Position numbers and translations under genes: made by a program
Origin: Setomelanomma holmii
Lineage: Eukaryota; Ascomycota; Dothideomycetes; Pleosporales; Phaeosphaeriaceae
Assembly: GCA_010015745.1 (NCBI GenBank)
Contig: ML978228.1
Coordinates: 114,935 to 178,934 of the forward strand
Length of the DNA stretch: 64,000 nt
Direction: 5' to 3'
The notes under the pieces: generated by a model
Databases searched by the model: none
What the model saw: only the letters and a program-made list of their open reading frames with translations
What the model was told of the DNA's origin: nothing
Shown: one piece after another, positions 11,440-22,567 of the stretch
How the letters are laid out: every line of letters begins with the position of its first letter
Position numbering within the stretch: position 1 is the first letter of the stretch

Positions 11440-12802
11440 ATGGTCCGTTTCCTCGCGGCTTTGACTGCCGTTGCGGGCTTGACAGCTGTCAATGCCATTG
11501 CCACCATCTCCGTCAAGGGCTCCAAGTTCTTCACCAGCGATGGCAACCAGTTCTACGTCAAGGGTACACACGTTTCTTCGCTCAATGGCACGCAATCGCT
11601 AATCAGTGTTTATAGGTGTCGCGTACCAACTTGTCGCCGATGACCCGCTCATCACGTCCTCGCAATGCTCCAACGACGCCGCTCTCATGAAGACTCTAGG
11701 CACGAATAGCATCCGTGTGTACCATGTCGATCCAGCGGGCAATCACGACGCGTGCATGAAGGCATTTGCGGATGCTGGAATCTACGTCTGGCTCGACCTC
11801 GATACCTTCAACACGCAGATCTACGAGGGAGCGCCGCAATGGAACTCGACGCAGCGCGACGCCTTCGCCAAGGTCATGGACGCCTTCCACTCATACGACA
11901 ACCTCGCCGGTTTCTTCGTCGGCAACGAGGCCATCACGACAGCCAACGGTAGCGTAACAGCACCGTACATCAAAGCCGCAGCCCGAGACCTCAAGGCTTA
12001 CCGCGACTCCAAGAAGTACCGCAGCATCCCCGTCGGCTACAGCGCCGCCGACATCGCGACGCTGCGCCCCATGCTGCAAAACTACCTGGCCTGCGGCTCC
12101 AACCAATCCGAAGCAATCGACTTCTTCTCCCTCAACAGCTACTCCTGGTGCGGCGCATCCAGCTACCAGCAATCCGGATACAACATGCTCGAGCAAAACA
12201 GCACACAACTCAACATCCCCATCTTCATGTCCGAAACTGGCTGCAACACCGTGCGTCCACGCGATTTCGCTGACCAAAACGCCATCTTTGGCGACATGGG
12301 CGACACCTGGTCCGGCAGCATCATCTACGAATGGATTGAGGAGGCAAACAACTACGGCCTCGTGTCGTACGGCGGCAAAGTTGACCCCGCGAGCTCCTCC
12401 GCACCGCCTGATGGGTACCCGCGCTCTGGCTCGCCGATTCCGGTACAGCCAGACTTCAGCAACCTCGCGAACGTGTGGAAAACACTCAGCCCCACAGGCA
12501 TCAAGGCGAGCGCGTACAGCGCAACCAACACTCCAATTGCGTGCCCGGCGTTCACGGCGGGTGCATGGGAGGTCAACCCCTCAGATGCCCTGCCCACGCT
12601 GGGTCAGGTGCATACTTTCAACGGAGCTGGAGCGTCGGGTAGCCAGACGAGTGGATCTACCTCGAAGCCAACGGGCTCGGGGTCGAGCACGGCGGCGAGT
12701 CCGAGCGCGAGCCGGGGTGCTGCGAGTGATGGGCTGGGGAGGGAGCTTAAGAGTGCGGGAGCTGTGTTTGCCGGTGTTCTGGGGCTTTTGGCGTGGTTGT
12801 AG
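11440..12802 (+). CDS. GH72 beta-1,3-glucanosyltransferase, GPI-anchored
   Basis: About 436 residues, two exons: 11440-11563 and 11616-12802 with a 52-nt intron (GTACAC...TTATAG) that joins FYVKG to VAYQL. Gas/Gel family enzymes cut and religate beta-1,3-glucan chains at the cell surface during wall assembly. Signal peptide 1-19 (ending VNA); catalytic domain about 20-330 with acid/base Glu146 in FFVGNEAI and nucleophile Glu248 in MSETGCN. There is no cysteine-rich X8 module. Instead a Ser/Gly/Thr-rich stretch leads to a hydrophobic C-terminus (AVFAGVLGLLAWL) preceded by small residues, a GPI-anchor signal. This matches the shorter Gas/Gel members. Confidence 0.93.
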
Positions 12803-13432
12803 GCCCGGATGGTATAATGCACGAGGTATGGAGAGATGGAATGGATGCTGAGTGTCTTGTGGGTAATGGAAGATGGAGAGGCTAAGGGGTAAGAGAAGAG
12901 GAGAGGATGTAAAGGTGGATTTGAATGGTACATATACCCCTTGAGCATTTTTGGGAAAATGAAAAAGTCATCTGAACAGCAGGTCATATCCATACTAACC
13001 ATGATTACTGCTGTGATATAGGGCGAGCGAACGGATTACGCAGCATCAGCAAGCATTGACTTATGAACAACATGTAAGTGTGAACAAAGCGATGACGATC
13101 ATGTTCACAGCAATGCGCATCACAACATGCAATCAGGTGAGACGTTGGGTTCATGGATGAAGACTGCATTGAAGGACTGGGTGCCAATCAAGAACACCCG
13201 ATCGCCGACACAGGGCTTTCCCCCATGCCTCGCAAGACATGGATATCTTTCCCTCATAAGCGCCAGCACTGATCATATCCCTCAGCCGCCACCCCATGCA
13301 CAATGGATTGTATTTTGAACTTGTTGGTATTTCCCTTTCCGATCCGAGCTCCTACGCCGACATGCCAATGTAGATGGTTGTCAATGACAGGGTATGGAAG
13401 GTGAAATGTAGCGAAGATACTCAGGGCAAAAT
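12803..13432. other. intergenic between convergent genes
   Basis: Shared 3' region of the GH72 gene (rightward) and RPS0 (leftward). No coding frame of interest; presumably both transcripts end here. Confidence 0.5.
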
Positions 13433-14471
13433 CTACCACTGAGTGGTGGCCTGCTGGCCGGTGGTCTCAGCGCCCCAGCCCTCGTTGCCGGTCTGCGCAT
13501 CGCCGCTGGTGGCAGCCCAGTCGGTCGCATCAGCGTCCCAGGTGGCGCCAGGAGCAGCAGCCTGCGAAGTGAAGGCGCCTGCAGATGCGCCAGAGACTTC
13601 CCACTCGCTGGTGAAGCCATCGGCAACGGCCTGAGTACCGACCTCGTCGGCGCCAGGGACCTTGGCCTCCTCGACACCAGCGCTGTCCTTGTTCTCCTCG
13701 GCTTCGGGGTCGCGGTAGAAGTACAAATCAGTCATGACGTCCCACTCGGCCTCGCGGGACGCGAGGGTGCCACGGAGGCGGAGGACCTCACGGGCAAGCA
13801 TCCACCAGACGAGACCAATGGCGTGACGGCCCTTGTTGTTGGTGGGGATGGCAACATCGACGTACTCGGTGGGGGAATCGCCGTCGCAAAGAGCCTAGCA
13901 CGGTCAGTTCATATGCTCCAGTCGCAAGCCTAACAGTTCCACATACAATGACGGGGATGTTGACGTAGGAAGCCTCCTTGATAGCCTGGGCATCGGTGCG
14001 CGGGTCGGTGACGATGATCAAGCGAGGTTCCTTGAACGAGCGGGTGATGTAGTTGGTGAAGTTACCGGGGGTGAAACGACCGGCAATGGCGACGGCACCG
14101 GTGTGGGCGGCGAACTTGAGGACGGCACGCTGTCCGTAAGGGCGGGCAGAGATAACACAGACTGTGCAGCGTGTCAGTCAAAATTTACATGGTCCTTTTT
14201 GCCAAGATCGAGTATCAAAAGCTCGATATGCCAGTCAAAACGTACTGTCGGCTGGGTTGTCAATGGCGACAATGATGCGCGCGGCGAGGACAATCTTCTC
14301 CCAGGTCTTGCCAACGTTGATGACATTGACACCATCTGGCCTGGTCTTCCACAGGTATGGCTCCATGTGCACCTGGAGGTTCTTGCTGCCGAGATGGCAC
14401 TGGGCAGCCAGGAGCATCTCAATATCCTGCTGGGTGGGGTTGAAGATCGCGGGGAGGTTGCTGGGAGCCAT
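13433..14471 (-). CDS. RPS0: 40S ribosomal protein S0 (uS2)
   Basis: Cytosolic small-subunit protein of 300 residues. Three exons: 14471-14246, 14161-13947, 13894-13433, with introns of 84 and 52 nt. Exon joints rebuild DNPADICVISARPYGQ and NIPVIALCDGDSPTEYVDVAIPTNN, both strongly conserved in the uS2/S0 family. Conserved blocks HTGAVAIAGRFTPGNFTNYIT, FKEPRLIIVTDPR, QAIKEASYVNIP and GLVWWMLAREVLRLRG are all present. The C-terminal about 90 residues are the usual variable Ala/Glu/Trp-rich tail. Its start lies 209 bp from that of the divergent uS15m gene, so a shared promoter is likely. Confidence 0.96.
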
Positions 14472-14680
14472 CTTGACGGTTTGGCACTGCAGAGGCTGGT
14501 CGGTGTAGAGAAAGTGTCGAGATATTGGCTGTCGAACTTCTTTGGAGGGACCTGACGATTGGCGATAATTCGTGTGGGCGCTCTAGCGCAAACCCGGCGC
14601 GGCGAAACCATCTGCCGGGCGGATGGCTTGGCGGAAGTTTTGGATCATCGAACGCCGATGGAGTGTCGTCCATAGCCACC
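14472..14680. promoter_or_regulatory. divergent promoter RPS0 / uS15m
   Basis: A 209-bp gap separates the start codons of cytosolic S0 (leftward) and mitochondrial uS15m (rightward). Both leaders and promoters must lie here or slightly inside. No specific factor site was identified with confidence. Confidence 0.55.
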
Positions 14681-15743
14681 ATGCCGCCTCGAATACCAAT
14701 AGTACCGAGCCTTCGGGCCTCAAATTGTGCGCAAATACTCTCGTCGATGAATGGCCGAAGCTAATTGACCACCAGCATGTCCTACCACCACTCCATTCAC
14801 TCTCTCGATTCGATCCTTTACATCCAGCTCGACATGTCAGGCTAGGACTGCTGAGGAGAGAGCAAAGCTGCGCGCCTCTCGAGATCCCTACTTGGTTGCA
14901 CAGCGAGCCCTGAAGAAAACAGCGAATCTCTCACGACGCGCCGAACTCGAGCAGGGGCGGGTAGCCAGTCTTGGGGATCCAGTCAGAGGCACAGCAACGC
15001 CCTTTGTTCAGTCATTTGACACTGGAAAGCCAGTCACAGTTGAGTCAGCAGGGAAGAAGATACCCAAGGGCAGCGCACATCTGAATTATGCCTTCGATCC
15101 GGAGACTGTTCAGGAGCAATTGCGGAAGAGTGAGAAGCTAGCTGTTCCGCTGGGCGAGATTGGAAAGCAGACTCCAGTCTACCCCTATCAATGGAGTGGG
15201 TCTCTCAGATACAACAAGACTTCCGAGATTCAGACGTCCGCCAACGAGATCGAAGCACAGAACAAGAAGGATCACGCACGAGCCGCCGAGGCCATTGCTC
15301 GCATCACCGCTCTCGAGAATGGGTCCAGCAAGGACCGCATGCGCGTGAACAAGCTACGATGCATTAAGACTTTTGGTCGTCACTATACAGACAGGATCTT
15401 CCCTCCCCGTGCACCACCACTGCGGAACTTGAGCGACAGCGAGCATCCAATCCGACCCGAGACGAATGTCGCGGCGGCGGGGAAGCGTGCTGGACCAGAT
15501 ACCGGATCTTCCGAGGTTCAGATCGCCATCTTGACGGCCAAGATCAAGACACTGGCAGACTTCCTAGCCGCACGAGGAAAGGGTGACAAACACAACAAGA
15601 GGAATTTGAGGCTGCTGGTGCACAAGAGGCAGAAGCTGCTGCAATATCTGAGAAGGAAAGAGAGGGGCGGTCCCAGATGGCAACACTGTATCGAGACGCT
15701 TGGCTTGACCGAGGGCACATGGAGAGGTGAAATATCATTGTAA
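14681..15743 (+). CDS. MRPS28: mitochondrial ribosomal protein uS15m
   Basis: About 337 residues, two exons: 14681-14726 and 14776-15743. The 49-nt intron (GTGCGC, GCTAAT branch, ACCAG) joins a short first exon starting MPPRIPIV to a Ser/Thr/Arg-rich segment (IRSFTSSS), giving a convincing mitochondrial presequence. The middle third matches fungal Mrps28 (RDPYLVAQ, ASLGDPVRG). The C-terminal third holds the bacterial S15 core: DTGSSEVQIAILTAKIKTL, KHNKRNLRLLVHKRQKLLQYLRR. It binds small-subunit rRNA in mitochondria. Without splicing, the frame has no ATG upstream of the conserved N-terminal part. Confidence 0.9.
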
Positions 15744-17180
15744 GAGTAGGAAGCTCAACACCTGCGAGCGACTTTGCGTTCAAGCTGTTCAGCGGGTCTT
15801 CAACTCATGTATAATGCATTTGTACAGCACGTCCATCGATAGTCCTGTTCAACCATTCAAGCCCTACCAGATCTCACTACAAAAGCGCAGACAGAGACCT
15901 TAAAACCTACAATAAAGTATATATGCGCCCACATGGTAGCGAACGCTCCTTTAAGCTTTGTAGCTTGTCATCCAAAACGGATGGTGGGTGAGGAAGGCAA
16001 TGACTGTGGGCGGAGGGGGTGGGTAGTGGGCCTTACAGCATCTTCAGTTTCCATCATTTTCGCTAATACGTCGTTGACTCGTGATGTAAGGATCCGGGTA
16101 GGACGGCTAGACTGAGCGGATTGTGGACGTCTTCTGTGGCGTTGCAAGGGCTTGTGTGCAGCGACTTATTACTAGAAGATGGAGGGCCTGGGATGTGTGC
16201 CTGACTGATTCTTCTGGAAGGTTAGGTGGCGAATTTTGCGAGAATGTGGAATGCGTCATTGCACTGCAGGATGGGTGCGTTGTATATGGCGTTGGAGGTG
16301 TCATGGGGTTCGAGAGGTGGTGTGATGGTGTAGTTCTGGTATGGTCATGGTATATTCGATTCAAGGGAATGTTCTGTGATATGCAGCGCGGCGTTACAAA
16401 ATATTAATTTGGGAAATCATAATGTATCTGTTACACGCTAGCAGGGTTATCCCTATGCTCTCTCAGTCTACACATATATATAGCTTCCCTCATTCATAGC
16501 TATACAATCAACTCAGTCCTTCATTCTTCTTCTATATGACACACGTGAGAGTATCCATCCGGGAAGTTCATGAAGTTCGTGCACTTCCTGTTTTGGAAGT
16601 TCGTGCACGCGCTCAGCAAAGTTCATGAATCTTTTCTAATAAACTAGAGTTCATGCATTGCTTCTTGGGGGGATTTATAAGCTACAGTTCGTGCGCTACC
16701 TATTTGGGAAGTTTATGAGATTTGTGCACTGCCTATTTGGGAATTTCATGAAGTTCATGCACTGCCTATTTAAAAAGTTCATGAATTTCGTGCACTGTCT
16801 ATACGGAAAGTTCATTTGATCGAAGAGGCTGGATTATTGCGGTCTGCTGCTAAGACAGGCAAGGAAGAAGAACAGTAAACGATGTAAGACTTAGAGAGAG
16901 TGAGATTGAAGTATCTTGAGAATAAAGAACGGAGCCGTTGCGAAAAGAGTAGGCTTGGGGTTACGCTGGTGGTCCCGCAGTCATGGTCATGACTGCCGTG
17001 ATCACTGCTAGACATGTATGCTGAACACCTCTTAATTGAGCATTGTGCATACTTCAGAGCGCAAGGAAACTACTGCGGAACTTTTGGTCAGCGCATAAAA
17101 TGGGAGAAGGGGTAGCTGAGTAAAGGCGACATGCATGAAATGCCCTACTGAAAACCAAATGACAACTATTCCAACCCTTC
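15744..17180. other. 1.4-kb gene-free stretch with a minisatellite
   Basis: No gene recognised. It holds the 3' end of uS15m, AT-rich sequence around 16380-16500, the 33-bp minisatellite array listed separately, and the 3' side of the leftward family gene. It marks the change from core genes to the accessory region. Confidence 0.55.
16561..16817. repeat. degenerate 33-bp minisatellite
   Basis: About seven to eight imperfect copies of a unit built on AAGTTCATGAAGTTCGTGCA followed by CTGCCTATTTGG. The last three full copies are exactly 33 bp long (16708-16740, 16741-16773, 16774-16806) and a partial copy follows. Earlier copies are more diverged and of uneven length. The unit contains near-palindromic TTCATGAA and GTGCAC cores. 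It does not encode a sustained open frame. Confidence 0.8.
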
Positions 17181-18032
17181 CTAGCGACGACATCCAAACA
17201 CACCAAAGCCGGCATTCCACCCGCGTCCCGCATCCCCCAGCCTAGTCATTCTAGTCTGCAGACCGCCCTCCCCATTGATCTGCTGCCCATGGCCATCGCC
17301 GTTGAAGTGTGTTACCGATTCCTCGTGAGGACTAAGCGTGATAATTGCTCCCATGCGTATGGCCATTTCGATCCTTCTCTCATGTTGCTTCAGCCTCCAT
17401 GCCTCTCGGCGATCTAGTACATGGGGCCACGTCGCCCGGTCCACGTCCTGATTCACCGTGGTTTCACCACAGTGTTCGAGCACTCGCTTCATCGGTTCCT
17501 GCCACGATATGAGCTGCCCTGATTTGTCGTAACCACAAGGGAAATCGATAGTCCAGGCATCGCCGTGACTGTCAGGGGTTTGGCAACGACACACGTTGTC
17601 GATCATGCGTCCGTTTTGATAGTCAGTGCGAGTGCCAAAGTAGTGAGGTTGGCCTGGACGTACAATGGTGGTACGGCCGTCTTGCTCAGGTACCTGGCTT
17701 GAACTTGATGGCTGTAACCCTCGCGAGAAACGGTGATGCGATGGCTGCGGGCGTCGCGTGCTGCCGCCGCGGTTGATGAAAGTAGGCTGGAAAGTCTGGA
17801 AGTCCTGGCCTCGACCCACCGAACAGGGTACGAATGGGATCCATATTGTAAGACCCGTGGTGTAGACTATAGACAGTGGTGCTGTGGGGTAGAATATTCT
17901 TCTTGTGATAGATTTGAACGGATGAGAATTAGAAGCTTTGTAGAAGAAACGACATTGCGTTAGGAATGGCGAATATGTACCAGGATTATGTGATGGAGCA
18001 GTCAAAACACTTCGAACTAATCGCTCTGTCAC
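17181..18032 (-). CDS. unrecognised family member A (PH-CRC family)
   Basis: Open frame of 283 codons with no in-frame ATG before the conserved part; the frame opens at a GTG, so the true 5' end is unresolved (missing exon, lost start or non-ATG start). The supported part begins near QTFQPTFINRGG, a motif also near the N-terminus of copies B and D. It then has the family core IVRPGQPHYFG...VCRCQTPDSHGDAW, an ISW motif, a helical middle, and a C-terminal HFNGDGH plus GLQTRM block. The core spacing PH-x17-CRC-x2-P-x2-H-x2-A-W is identical to that of the other three copies. No signal peptide or membrane segment is convincing. Function unknown; the Cys/His pattern suggests metal binding (inference). 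It faces away from copy B. Confidence 0.6.
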   Translation of the reverse strand: MTERLVRSVLTAPSHNPGTYSPFLTQCRFFYKASNSHPFKSITRRIFYPTAPLSIVYTTGLTIWIPFVPCSVGRGQDFQTFQPTFINRGGSTRRPQPSHHRFSRGLQPSSSSQVPEQDGRTTIVRPGQPHYFGTRTDYQNGRMIDNVCRCQTPDSHGDAWTIDFPCGYDKSGQLISWQEPMKRVLEHCGETTVNQDVDRATWPHVLDRREAWRLKQHERRIEMAIRMGAIITLSPHEESVTHFNGDGHGQQINGEGGLQTRMTRLGDAGRGWNAGFGVFGCRR

Positions 18033-18304
18033 GACTCTGACGTCTAATACTTTCTCTTCAAGAGAATGTCAGCCACTTCTTGTGAAGACTAAATATTACA
18101 ATGCCGCGAAGACTAGCGCCAATGTGACGACGATTGGTGGATGTTTCGCAATCAAAGTATCTTTACACGCTACTGCTTTGAAAACATTGCTGTACTAACG
18201 CTCCGCAGCTTCTACAACTTCTGATTCAGACTTCCACTACAATATTTGAAAATCTTCTTGACTACCAAGAACACTAAGACAATTCCAAACTTCTCTCCCA
18301 CACC

Positions 18305-18970
18305 ATGTATTCGAACCACAATTCTTACTCAGGGCGAAGCACCCGACCCGCTTTTGCGCCAACGTTCATCACTGGCAATGCAGCGCCGTCTTCAACTCGC
18401 GGACGGACCTACGAACAAGATCCTCGATCCAACCAAACAACAAATGAGCCCAGCGAGACGACCAAAATTGTTCGCCCTGGGGAACCACACTACTACGACA
18501 CACGACTTGATCGCCGCCGCGCCCTCGTCGTCAACCCTCTCTGTAGATGCAGCAATCCAGATAGCCACAACAATGCATGGGCCTGGGCTGGAGAACTCGC
18601 CGCCCACTTCGCGCAGGATCTTCCCGGCCACTGGATCTCGTGGCAAGATCTTTCCAACAGGGTGCTGGATCACTACCGCCAGACTTCGATATCTCGTGAG
18701 GAAGAGCATCAAGCCTATCGCTATTTTGTTCATTCGCAAGATCTTTGGTGGATCATGCAACATTATCGGGAAACGAACTGGGCTGTGGGAGTAGGAGCCC
18801 CTATCCAAATCAGCCCCTATGATGATGTAGGTGATGTCAGGGCACACACTGGGGATGGTCATGTGCGGAATAATGTTACCGAGGAAGGGCTGCGTACTCG
18901 GATGACTCCACGCGGTGGTGCTGGGCGCGGCGGATTTGACCACCGAGGTGGCTATGGCGGACGGTACTAG
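18305..18970 (+). CDS. unrecognised family member B (PH-CRC family)
   Basis: Single-exon protein of 221 residues starting at ATG 18305. Its N-terminal about 65 residues are Ser/Thr/Arg/Pro-rich and include FAPTFITG. Core: IVRPGEPHYYD...LCRCSNPDSHNNAW. Then WISWQDLSNRVLDHYR and ISREEE, a long amphipathic stretch, ISPYDDV, HTGDGH, and VTEEGLRTRMTPRG. The C-terminus is Gly/Arg-rich (GGAGRGGFDHRGGYGGRY), resembling RGG-type tails that bind nucleic acid; whether it does so here is inference. Divergent from copy A (272 bp apart) and followed by copy C on the same strand. No domain of known function recognised. Confidence 0.68.
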   Translation: MYSNHNSYSGRSTRPAFAPTFITGNAAPSSTRGRTYEQDPRSNQTTNEPSETTKIVRPGEPHYYDTRLDRRRALVVNPLCRCSNPDSHNNAWAWAGELAAHFAQDLPGHWISWQDLSNRVLDHYRQTSISREEEHQAYRYFVHSQDLWWIMQHYRETNWAVGVGAPIQISPYDDVGDVRAHTGDGHVRNNVTEEGLRTRMTPRGGAGRGGFDHRGGYGGRY

Positions 18971-19546
18971 GATGCAGCGCGTGGAGGGTGATGAAATTAT
19001 GTCTTACCAATTCGATCACATTTGTGTTGAACGTTACTATTGCCAAGATATGTTCATTCTCGAGGTTGATGCCGTATATTTCCACGACCGCCTTCATGTT
19101 TCATTTCATGCTTGGAAAATGTATATCGAACATCTGATGAGATACAAGAATGATGTTGATGTTCCGTGTAAGCAGGAATCTGCCCGGGATTGTCTATCAC
19201 ATTCTTGTGACAATTGCACCAATCGATTTTGGAAAAATATTGAACATGCCCCATTGTACTAACGACTTTTGTGACGGGCGATCGTTGACTCACAGAACGC
19301 CACATAATTTACGGCGATATCACGTTGTGAATGGACTGACCCCTCCCTGAAACAATAGGTAGCCTTCAACACTTTGACTCCGGCCATGGTGTATGTTTGA
19401 CTTCACACTCTCTCAATGGATGATCGAAACACTTCACTAATATCGTTGAATGAAGCAAGGTATAAAGCGCCACGAAGCATCTGCAATAAGTTTCCCGTAT
19501 ACAAACCAATCTTTCTGACCGCATCAACAATCTAACCAATACAAAC
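18971..19546. other. spacer between family members B and C
   Basis: No gene recognised; probable 3' end of copy B and promoter of copy C. The small frames are unremarkable. Confidence 0.45.
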
Positions 19547-20437
19547 ATGTCATGCAACAGAACCTCACGAGATCACAATCAACGCTCGACCTCAGATCGA
19601 CCTTCTCAAACGAACCGTCCTCAAGCCACTCATGTAGTGCAACCTCGAGCTCCAACTACCTCAATCAGGCGAGACACCAACGACGAGCCAGCGCGTACTC
19701 AGTGGTCCGCTCGACCATCACAAATGCAACTCGCGATCCCTGACCGGAACACCGCAGTTCAGCCATCGCAAAGCCGCAGCACAACGATACGCTTGGACCA
19801 AAGTTCCCATGCTCAGCCCCCACGTATGGCACAGCCAAACCAATATTCCTCATTATCAAGACAAGCTCAGCCGACTGCCTTCAACCCACCCTCAGAGGAC
19901 TTTCTACCAACCATGTATAACACCAGAACATCGCGCACATTGGCTTCTCCTGCAGCAACCCACAGGGCTCTTCCAGATACTCGCGAGGCAGGAAAGTCCC
20001 TGATAGTGCGTCCTGGCGAGCCTCACCACTTCGGCATGTCCACGGATCGTGAACGTGGCGAGATCATCTGCACGCTCTGCCGTTGCAAAGTCCCAAGTTT
20101 GCACGGCGACGCATACACCATGCTCGAATCGTACCGCGGGAACGATATCTATGGTAGCCCCATCGACTGGCAAGAATCCAAGCGCCGCATGCTTGATCGT
20201 TATCGAAGGGATCAGATCTCGCACGCGGAGGAGATTGACGCGATACTGCATATCTTCGATAAGGCGACTGCCGATCATATGCTGGAGAATGAGAGGCGGA
20301 AAAAAGAGGCTATCTTGCAAGGAGCTGTGATTGATGTCAATGTGGAGGGGAATAATACGGATTGGCATAATCCAGATGTGCATGCGAAGAGGTATATGAC
20401 GGAGGAGGGGGCGAAGACGCAGTTTCATCGGCGGTAA
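19547..20437 (+). CDS. unrecognised family member C (PH-CRC family)
   Basis: Single-exon protein of 296 residues from ATG 19547. The first about 150 residues are disordered-looking (Ser/Thr/Gln/Arg/Pro-rich). The conserved half has LIVRPGEPHHFG...LCRCKVPSLHGDAY, PIDWQESKRRMLDRYRR, ISHAEEI, a helical segment rich in Glu/Lys/Arg, WHNPDVH, and MTEEGAKTQFHRR at the very end. It is the most diverged of the four copies in the H-x2-D-x-H motif and lacks the RGG tail of B, yet the PH-x17-CRC spacing is unchanged. No signal peptide. Function unknown. Confidence 0.68.
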   Translation: MSCNRTSRDHNQRSTSDRPSQTNRPQATHVVQPRAPTTSIRRDTNDEPARTQWSARPSQMQLAIPDRNTAVQPSQSRSTTIRLDQSSHAQPPRMAQPNQYSSLSRQAQPTAFNPPSEDFLPTMYNTRTSRTLASPAATHRALPDTREAGKSLIVRPGEPHHFGMSTDRERGEIICTLCRCKVPSLHGDAYTMLESYRGNDIYGSPIDWQESKRRMLDRYRRDQISHAEEIDAILHIFDKATADHMLENERRKKEAILQGAVIDVNVEGNNTDWHNPDVHAKRYMTEEGAKTQFHRR

Positions 20438-20620
20438 AGTGGAATATCAAACAGGGCGCTGTAGTGAAGAGAAATGAGATCTATGGTGTTCTTACTCCTT
20501 GTCTCCAGCTTGTTCTAGCATGGTCTTAGTGTGCTCCAAATGTAGAGAATGTTTGCGCAACGTTGATTTAAGGTCGATCGATGAGGAGATCTTATCACTG
20601 CCGTCAAGCAAGAATACTCA

Positions 20621-22073
20621 ATGTCTCGCCCCAACTACTCCTCGGAAGAAACGCGAGATCTAGACAAGAGCCTCACTGATTTGGACCCACGGACTGATGC
20701 TATTGCACCACAGTCCAATGCGACCGCCGTAATTGTTCAAGATCGGGATCATGAGCGTGTGCAAACAGCAGCGGAACATGATCAAATTGCCGACGAAAGA
20801 TCGGTGGACGATCTGCCAGAAAATACGCAAGTGAATGCTGCTGGCTCACACATGAACGAGCAATTGTGCCCACCAAGCGCGGCAAGGACATCTTTCGGCG
20901 GTACACGTCATTGCCCATGTTCGCCTTGCCCTCGAGAAGACGCGTCAGTCTGTCTCGGAAAGTGCTTTGGTGGCATTACAAGGGTTCAACCTGGGGCTGA
21001 TGAGCAACGTTCGCCTATCGATGGTGGGATGATGCAAGGCTCGGCCTGCTCAGCTTATACGATGACCTGACAGAGCCAGAATCACGATTGACTACGGACG
21101 AAAGACTTTTTGCTAGCATGACTGTATCGGTGGAGCCTCTGGCCCCATTGGTGGACGGAATCTTGTCGGATTCACCTTCACCACATGGGCGTAAGAAGTC
21201 CATGTTCTTCCCAGATGGCAAAGCCAACTTTCCGATGCAAGAGAAGCCAGCAGACGAGCATGTGAAACTGACGAGAATGGTAGCGACAGCTTGTCAGTAG
21301 GACCATGTGGGGAGAATCGTGATGTAGTATTCGGCCTATTGAGTGAGAGGTCTATCTACACGAGAGGGAGAGGAAAGGGCGCTAAGCCTAACCTGGTACT
21401 AGTGCTAGAAGATGGGAAGGAACCTGGGGCAGTACACTCACTGCAGGGCGGAGGCCATGGCTGACACAGCTCGCAACAGTTTGAAGATGCGGTTGAGAGT
21501 CTCAGATCTGAAGATAGCGATACGCATTGTACTGCAGCACAAAACGCTATACAGCGACTCGAATAGAACGTCAAGGTCTTGTCAGAATTAGTCGAAGAAC
21601 TTCAACGTCATTGCAGAGCGCACACAGAAGTCGCCATCGAGAAAGATGCTGAGCAAGAACGTCAAGAACGTAAAGCTAGTCCGGCTCCATCTAAGCGAGA
21701 CCCACCTAGAGCGTAAGATGCTGTCGATAATGACAGCGAAGGCGTTCAAGCCACGAATCCAGAGGCGAACGATCACCCGAAAGATGGAAACAGAGAAGGA
21801 CGAAGGGACTCGGCGCCTGAAGCCGACCATGACGCCACCGGACACCTTGATGTAGTATTGGAAGGTCAAGACAGTCAAAACGAAGCACTCCAGGGAACAA
21901 GGACTGCGACTAATTTCCGCGGCGGATCAGGCGCGTCGGAATCAACAGAAGACGTTACCGAGCCTGTCCAGAAGCAGAAGTCTGCAATAGGTGGTAGTAC
22001 AGGAAGCAGGATAACGAGAGATACAAAGCTAGAAAGGCGAAGAAAGATGAAAGTAGCCAAGACGCCGCGGTGA
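20621..22073 (+). pseudogene. decayed gene of unknown function
   Basis: Coding-like sequence spread over several frames. It begins with an intact 150-codon frame (MSRPNYSSEE...). A second frame (20821-21300) reads IFRRYTSLPMFALPSRRR, LWWHYKGSTWG, a TGA at 20998-21000, then WWDDARLGLLSLYDDL and GRKKSMFFPDGKANFPMQ. A third frame (21399-22073) is interrupted by TGA, TAG and TAA (the last at 21714-21716) and is rich in Glu/Lys/Arg/Gln, ending near KVAKTPR. The long clean peptide stretches between stops suggest a once-functional protein of over 400 residues. One frame change could be a 47-nt intron around 20832-20878, but the stops cannot all be spliced away. I do not recognise the family. Confidence 0.5.
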
Positions 22074-22567
22074 AGGAAGAACATATTGACGATCCGGGAT
22101 GCATGAAGCCTAGATCTGGGGCCAAGGAAGACGACGACGACGGTTCTACCGGCGGACCGAAAAGCAATGGATGAATGTCAAAGACCGTTGGATTTGTAAT
22201 TGGTATTTGAGCACCTTGCTCTTGAACGGATCCGTCATCGAAGCTGCTTTGCTCAGTAGGCTGTTCTGTGCTCAAAATTTATTCCAAGCTGTCATGGAAT
22301 CCTGAACTTGCGAGGCAAACTGTTAGTCTAATGCATCGTAGCGTCGATCAAAACTCGTTCGACTCCAATTCTCATCATAGCATACATGCGAATGTGATCG
22401 TTTTCAAGGTCAAGCGTTAAGTGCGGAATGTGCTGGTCGACATCGTGGTCAGGTGGAGAAGGGTCGTGAAACCTACACCAGAAGTTCAGAGCAAACCATC
22501 AGCCTGTTGAATAAGTCAGCACGGAATCTCAGAGGCTTACGACCAATCTCAGCCCCAACCCCTCCAA
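22074..22567. other. spacer, nothing recognised
   Basis: Between the decayed gene and the zinc-ribbon gene. No coding or repeat signal; probable promoter of the downstream gene. Confidence 0.4.
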
